Below, one piece after another: positions 5,032-8,950 of a DNA stretch of 8,950 nt (positions are counted from its first letter, which is position 1; every line of letters begins with the position of its first letter). The stretch is from assembly GCA_005877525.1 (NCBI GenBank), contig VBON01000101.1, forward strand, positions 1,105 to 10,054, read 5' to 3'. Below the pieces are notes generated by a model, which did not search any database, had not been told where the DNA came from, and was given only the letters and a program-made list of their open reading frames with translations. Both the position numbers and the translations under genes were made by a program. This DNA is from Nitrospirota bacterium. Its GTDB lineage: Bacteria; Nitrospirota; Nitrospiria; Nitrospirales; NS-4.

Positions 5032-7358
5032 ATGCCGATCACCTCTACCGGTCTTATCTCCGGGATTAACGCCGATTCAATTATCTCCCAGATTCAGGAT
5101 GCCGAGCGAAAGCCCATTGCTCAATTGCAGGCCCGCCAGTCGGGCTACCAAGGCCAGATCAGCGCTCTCCTGGCGCTGAGCAATACGCTCTCCACTTTCG
5201 CCGCCGTTGCCACCTCCGTCAATAATCCGGCGAACTTCAACACGCGCACGGCCGGTGTCACAAAGACCCCGGCCGGGGTGTCGGTGCTGTCAGCGACCGC
5301 GGGGAGCACCGCGACCAATGGGTCCTATAGCCTGACCGTTCAGCAATTGGCTCAGGCGCAAAAGAAAGCGTCCCAGGGCTTCGTGGACCAAAACACGACC
5401 GCCGTGGCGAGCGGCGCCGGGACCTTCAAATTCAAGGTGGGCAACTCGGGGACAGAGTACAGCGCGACGGTCTCCTCCTCCACGACTTTGCAAGGGCTTC
5501 GGGACGCGATCAATTCCTCCGGAGGCAGCGTCGTAGCGACCATTATCAATGACGGAACCGGCTCCAACCCATATCGCCTGGTTTTGACCGCCAACAGCAG
5601 CGGAGCGGACAATACGATCACCATCACCAATAACAACAGCACTCTGGACTTCACGAACAAGAAAATCGAAGCGGCCTATGCCTCCACGAGCAATAGTTTC
5701 GCGGGGACCGTCTCCTCGAACGCCGGAGACAACTACACGGGCACGACCAATAAGACGTTCCTGGTCCAAGCGGTCACCGGCGGAGCGCCTGACACGGCGA
5801 CGTACAAATTTTCGATCGATGGCGGAATCACCTATCTGGGTTTCGGTGGCGTGGCCTATAACGCCTCTGCTCTCGCCGGCACCGCCGGCGCCGGCATCTT
5901 CGCGGCGTCCGGTCTGACCGCCATCGACGGGAGTGGGGCCACGAACGAGGGCGTGCAGATCGGATTCGGGGCCACGGGGACGCGGTGGATGTGGTCAATC
6001 CCGAATTCCAAAAAGGACAGGATGCGGTCATCAAGATCGACAACACCACGATTACGAAAAGCTCCAATACGATCATCGACGCTATTCAAGGCATCACCTT
6101 GAACCTGCTTCAGGTTGATGCCTCGAATGCCGTGACCGTAACCGTCTCGTCCGACTCGACGGGCCTCAGCGACAAAATCAAGAACTTTGTCTCGGCCTAC
6201 AATGACGTGAACAAGTTTCTGAACGATCAATTTACATTCGATCCCAAAATCAAGAAGGCGGGCGCGTTGCTGGCCGATGCCAGCGTCCGCGCGGTGCAGA
6301 GCCTGCTGAAAAGGGTCGTCACCGGCAGTATCCCTGGATTGACCACCGGCAAGTCGAATCTCTCACAGATCGGCATCACCTCGGACAGCAAGACCGGGTT
6401 TCTCAGTGTGGACGACAGCAAGCTGTCCACGGCGATCGCTTCGGACCCGGACGGCGTGAAGCGACTGTTCTTAGGGCTCGGCACAGCCACGAATTCCGCC
6501 ATCAGCTTCGTTGGCCTCGGCCAGAAGACCGGTCCGGGAACGTATGGCATTGCGATCTCCGTTGCTCCGCAGAAGGCGGTCGTGGGTGGAGTGTCGGACG
6601 CAACCTTCCAGGATATATCGAGCACCGGACTCACTAACGCCGAGCTCTTGTCCTTCACCTTCAGCAACAACTACACGGACGCGACACCGACCACGACCTC
6701 GTTCCCTGTCACGTTGTCGGCGGGATCGAAGATCAACGACGTTGTGAATGCCTTGAACAGCGCGTTTGCGAGCCAGCACGCCGCACTCTCCGCCTCCAAC
6801 GACAGCGGTCGGTTGAAGATCACCTCGACGGACTACGGCAAGGACACCCGGTTCACGGTAGTTTCAGATCAGGCAGGCACAACTCAGACCGGCATCGGAT
6901 CAGTCGGACTGACGGCCCAGGGCGTGGACGTCGGCGGCACCATTAACGGGCACACGGCGACCGGTAAAGGCAATGTCCTTACCAGCAGTTCTGGATTTCC
7001 CGAAGATGGGTTGAGGATCAGCACGGAGACGACCACGACCGGTCTTTTCGGCACCATCGCCGTCACGCGAGGCGTCGGCGATCGGTTGGTGAGCTCGCTC
7101 GACGCCTATACAAATCCCCTGACGGGCATCTTCCTCAGCAAGACGAACAGCTTGCAGGGCAGTATCGATGGCATCTCGAAAAACATCACACAGATCAACG
7201 ACCGTCTTACCAGTGAAGGGGACCGCCTGCGCGCCCAGTTCGTCAACCTCGAGACTCTCCTGGGGAAATTTCAAGCCACCAGCAACTTTCTGACGAACCA
7301 GCTTGCCAGGCTCCCGACCTTCTCGTCTTCTTCAACAACAGCAACAAATCTTCTCTGA
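5032..7358 (+). CDS. fliD: Flagellar filament capping protein FliD, frameshifted as read
   Basis: FliD forms the cap at the filament tip and helps flagellin fold into place. The N-terminal FliD_N region (about 1-110) includes GINADSIISQIQDAERKPIAQL and GSYSLTVQQLAQAQ. The C-terminal FliD_C region includes DAVIKIDNTTITKSSNTI, GITLNLL, NFVSAYNDVNKFL and a final coiled helix (SKNITQINDRLTSEGDRLRA). The first frame ends early at 6102, while the rest continues in the -1 frame to the TGA at 7358. The best join is at the G run 5976-5979: adding one G gives FGATG-DAVDVVNPEFQKGQ and a protein of about 775 residues. This is larger than the roughly 470 of enteric FliD because of two inserted domains. 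One is near 97-300. The other is near 503-690, also begins with a G-x-Y motif (GTYGIAIS) and looks like a repeat of the first. AGGAG six bases upstream fixes the ATG. Confidence 0.93.
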
Positions 7359-7363
7359 TCAAC

Positions 7364-7408
7364 ATGTTCACCAGGCTTCCTAGTTTCTCGTCCGCTCCAA
7401 AAGGCTGA
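7364..7408 (+). repeat. Decayed tandem copy of the fliD 3' end
   Basis: Bases 7371-7392 match 7306-7327 inside fliD at 18 of 22 positions, with an offset of 65 bases. Read from 7364 the segment gives MFTRLPSFSSAPKG and then a stop, parallel to QLARLPTFSSSS near the FliD C-terminus. The offset is not a multiple of three, so the copy is out of register with the fliD frame. It fills nearly all the space between fliD and fliS and ends two bases before the fliS start. Confidence 0.5.
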
Positions 7409-7409
7409 T

Positions 7410-7880
7410 ATGCGGACCAACAGCTCTTCCGTGGCGACGAAGTATCAACATAGCCAGGTCAGTCATGCTGACCCGGTGCAGTTAATCGTGCTGCTCTACG
7501 ACGGAGCCCTGTCCCGTATTGCACAGGGCCGACAGCGGCTCCAGGAGAAGGACCTGCCGCACGCGGGCGTCGCCATTAGCAAGGCGCAAGCGATCGTGGG
7601 CGAGCTTCGACAGTCGCTCAACATGGAAGCGGGGGGCGAGGTCGCGAAGAATTTGAATAGTCTCTACGCCTACGTCCACGACCTGCTGGCAAAAGCGATG
7701 CGTGAAAATCTCGCTGAACCCTTGGAGGAAGCGACCAATTTGTTGAACGAGCTGCGGGGCGCCTGGAGCGAGGTCGCCAAGCAGGCGAAGGCCGTCTTCG
7801 AAACGAATCAGACGGCGGTGAGGTCACAGGGTGCTGCGGGTGGAAACCAGGACGCGACACGCGTGCAGCTAAAAGCTTGA
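7410..7880 (+). CDS. fliS: Flagellin export chaperone FliS
   Basis: This 156-residue, all-helical cytosolic protein binds the C-terminus of unpolymerised flagellin, prevents early polymerisation and delivers it to the export gate. Family hallmarks are visible: a Y-x(n)-DPVQLIVLLYDGA segment (21-33), ISKAQAIVGELRQSL (56-70), GGEVAKNLNSLYAYV (75-89) and a final helix with LLNELRGAW (111-119). The last 25 or so residues (rich in Q, A, G and N) extend beyond the usual 125-135-residue core and look disordered. A weak AAAAGG sits five bases before the ATG. It follows fliD and shortly precedes the FliT-like gene, the common fliD-fliS-fliT order. Confidence 0.95.
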   Translation: MRTNSSSVATKYQHSQVSHADPVQLIVLLYDGALSRIAQGRQRLQEKDLPHAGVAISKAQAIVGELRQSLNMEAGGEVAKNLNSLYAYVHDLLAKAMRENLAEPLEEATNLLNELRGAWSEVAKQAKAVFETNQTAVRSQGAAGGNQDATRVQLKA

Positions 7881-7885
7881 TCGCC

Positions 7886-7894
7886 GGAGGGGAG
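7886..7894 (+). promoter_or_regulatory. Shine-Dalgarno that decides the fliT-like start
   Basis: GGAGGGGAG lies just upstream of ATG 7898. It favours that ATG over the in-frame TTG at 7877, which would overlap the fliS stop and add seven residues. Confidence 0.7.
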
Positions 7895-7897
7895 CAC

Positions 7898-8269
7898 ATG
7901 CCGAATCAGGAACTGTGTGCGGCATATGACCGCTTTGTGATGTTGATGGATCGTGCTGCCGGGGCGATCGACGCTAAAGCTTTGGATCAAGTCGACTCCT
8001 TGAAAGAGCAGGTGGAATCGTTGACTTCCGAGATGGAATCGCTTTTTCAGTCGGCTCTCGCCGATCCCTCGTCACCTAAAGCCATGGCCGAGCTGAAAGA
8101 ACTGATCCTGCAGGCATTGGAACGACTGAGCTTGAATCAAACTCGACTGGCGGCGTGGCTCAATGAGACAGGCTTCCAACTTACCCGGCTTCAACAGGGG
8201 GCTGTTGCTGTTCACAGCTATGGCGCACCTGTCCGCTCAGGCCGTCCCTTCTTCGAACAGCAAGCCTGA
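7898..8269 (+). CDS. Small helical protein, probable FliT-like flagellar chaperone
   Basis: This 123-residue protein is almost entirely predicted helix: residues 1-55 are amphipathic with a DRFVMLMDRA segment and an acidic, Leu-rich stretch (SLKEQVESLTSEME, 34-47), and 60-100 form a second helical pair. The tail (about 108-123) is short and basic to polar. Size, helicity and position immediately after fliS match FliT-type chaperones, which bind FliD and, in enterics, also restrain FlhDC. Sequence identity to FliT cannot be shown by eye, and FlgN-like or lineage-specific chaperones are alternatives. Its start is 17 bases after the fliS stop, so the two are very likely co-transcribed and perhaps translationally coupled. 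Confidence 0.6.
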   Translation: MPNQELCAAYDRFVMLMDRAAGAIDAKALDQVDSLKEQVESLTSEMESLFQSALADPSSPKAMAELKELILQALERLSLNQTRLAAWLNETGFQLTRLQQGAVAVHSYGAPVRSGRPFFEQQA

Positions 8270-8278
8270 CGCCGTGAT

Positions 8279-8307
8279 CACTCTCGGCCCTCTCATTACA
8301 CTCTCGG
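8279..8307. repeat. Short direct repeat before the PilZ gene
   Basis: CACTCTCGG occurs at 8279-8287 and again at 8299-8307, 20 bases apart start to start, close to two helical turns. It is in the 60-base gap between the FliT-like gene and the PilZ gene. It could be a protein-binding site, but nine bases is short and chance is possible. Confidence 0.25.
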
Positions 8308-8329
8308 AAAACCCCCGCAGCTGCCTGCG

Positions 8330-8902
8330 ATGAGCGACCTTGACCCCATGTCTTTAACCCGGCACCCTGAAGATCGCAGGGAAGGCGTACGGGTGGATGA
8401 CCGCGTGTTGCTTGAATACTGGCAGGTCACGGATCTGGGCCACTCGACTGACACCTTTCGGCATTTCGCGCAGATCCCCCTGTCGGTCTCTCCCGAAACG
8501 GGTGAGGCGCTGCAGCTTGATCCGCTCGTCGTGCAATGGATGAGCAAGATTGAATGGACCTTGGCCGCCATTTTGCGCACGCTCGAACATCAATCGCCTC
8601 GGCCGTCTGCCGCTCGTTTGATGGACGTCAATGTGAGCGGGGACGGGGTGCGCTTTCTTCCGGAGCGGCCGCTGACGGAGGGTGAACTGATTGACCTCCG
8701 CATGGTGCTGCCTCCATTTATTGTGGTAGAGGCCCGCGGAGAGGTTATGCAAATACGTCCCGAACCTGAATGTCTTGATCCCTCGCACACGGTCGTCGTT
8801 CAGTTTACCGACATCTCTGAAGAGGACCGGGAGAAGATTATCCGCTATGTCGTCCAGCGCCAGGCCGAGCTACAAAGGCGCCAGCAACGGAGCGTTCGGT
8901 AG
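8330..8902 (+). CDS. PilZ-domain protein with a long helical insert, probable cyclic-di-GMP receptor
   Basis: This 190-residue cytosolic protein carries both PilZ ligand motifs: RxxxR as R17-E-G-V-R21 and NxSxxG as N101-V-S-G-D-G106. A beta-rich region follows (107-160), with ARGEVMQIRP and VVVQFTDIS. Its C-terminus is a basic helix (EEDREKIIRYVVQRQAELQ). The two motifs normally lie 20-30 residues apart, but here they are about 80 apart. The insert (about 35-95) contains a helical stretch, VVQWMSKIEWTLAAILRTL, that could form a coiled-coil or oligomerisation element, as in the tetrameric PilZ proteins of Xanthomonas. Those differ in lacking ligand motifs. It lies 60 bases after the FliT-like gene and probably ends the late operon, suggesting that cyclic-di-GMP tunes motility or filament export. 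No clear Shine-Dalgarno precedes ATG 8330, and ATG 8348 is an alternative start. A small CGCAG/CTGCG hairpin (8316-8329) abuts the chosen ATG. Confidence 0.8.
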   Translation: MSDLDPMSLTRHPEDRREGVRVDDRVLLEYWQVTDLGHSTDTFRHFAQIPLSVSPETGEALQLDPLVVQWMSKIEWTLAAILRTLEHQSPRPSAARLMDVNVSGDGVRFLPERPLTEGELIDLRMVLPPFIVVEARGEVMQIRPEPECLDPSHTVVVQFTDISEEDREKIIRYVVQRQAELQRRQQRSVR

Positions 8903-8916
8903 CGAACAGAAGAGCC

Positions 8917-8950
8917 ATGGGTGTCCAGACGAAGGGCAGTCATCTTAAAA
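8917..8950 (+). CDS. Possible start of a further gene, truncated by window edge
   Basis: ATG 8917 opens a frame reading MGVQTKGSHLK that stays open to the end of the window. A weak purine stretch (AGAAGAG) lies just upstream, and the ATG is 14 bases after the PilZ gene stop, a typical operon spacing. Eleven codons are too few to identify a product. Confidence 0.35.
   Translation, partial: MGVQTKGSHLK

Noticed and set aside
5884..5895. Perfect 12-base palindrome GCCGGCGCCGGC inside fliD.
   Set aside because: It is explained by GC-rich Ala/Gly codons in coding sequence, and no second copy was noticed.
5985..7358. The second half of fliD as an independent gene starting at GTG 5985.
   Set aside because: It lacks a convincing ribosome-binding site, and its sequence is the direct continuation of FliD from the upstream frame.
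7877..7897. TTG start at 7877 for the FliT-like gene, overlapping the fliS stop.
   Set aside because: ATG 7898 has a strong GGAGGGGAG site just upstream, while the TTG has none.
1..8950. A previously undescribed defence or mobile system.
   Set aside because: All sizeable genes are flagellar or of recognisable fold (TPR, BNR, PilZ). No transposase, integrase, nuclease, toxin pair or CRISPR-like array was seen.

Overview
The window reads as a late-flagellar (filament, cap and export chaperone) gene cluster from a GC-rich, Gram-negative-type motile bacterium. All genes are on the + strand. Gene content, the flagellin and FliD style, and base composition suggest Nitrospirota, possibly Nitrospira. 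That placement is from memory of the families, not from a search.

Layout. (1) Bases 38-1354 encode a soluble coiled-coil and TPR protein. (2) Its TAG stop lies inside a short palindrome that resembles a REP-like repeat. After the stop the same frame stays open for ten codons into (3) a five-Asp-box BNR/sialidase-like protein (1385-2482). (4) A 206-bp intergenic region carries a candidate sigma-28 promoter and a long leader for (5) flagellin, fliC (2689-4536, 615 aa). (6) A perfect 11-bp GC-rich hairpin separates fliC from (7) flaG (4605-4969, frameshifted as read). (8) A near-consensus sigma-28 promoter (4984-5010) precedes (9) fliD, the filament cap gene (5032-7358, also frameshifted as read). 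(10) A decayed copy of the fliD 3' end follows it. Then come (11) fliS (7410-7880), (12) a small helical FliT-like protein (7898-8269) and (13) a PilZ-domain protein with a long insert (8330-8902). A possible next gene starts at 8917 and runs off the window.

How the genes work together. FliC is the filament subunit. FliS is its cytosolic export chaperone. FliD caps the growing filament, and the FliT-like protein is in the place expected for a FliD chaperone. FlaG is thought to affect filament length. The PilZ protein keeps both cyclic-di-GMP-binding motifs and could couple second-messenger level to motility or filament production. The two sigma-28 promoters would make flagellin and the cap/chaperone operon separately controlled late genes.

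The most notable signals are these. Two genes, flaG and fliD, are each broken by a -1 frameshift that adding one G would repair. The TPR and sialidase-like genes share one frame across a stop that lies inside a palindrome. A BNR/sialidase-like protein without the usual N-terminal catalytic arginine motif sits directly upstream of flagellin. I saw no tRNA, rRNA, CRISPR array or transposase, and nothing that clearly forms an undescribed system.
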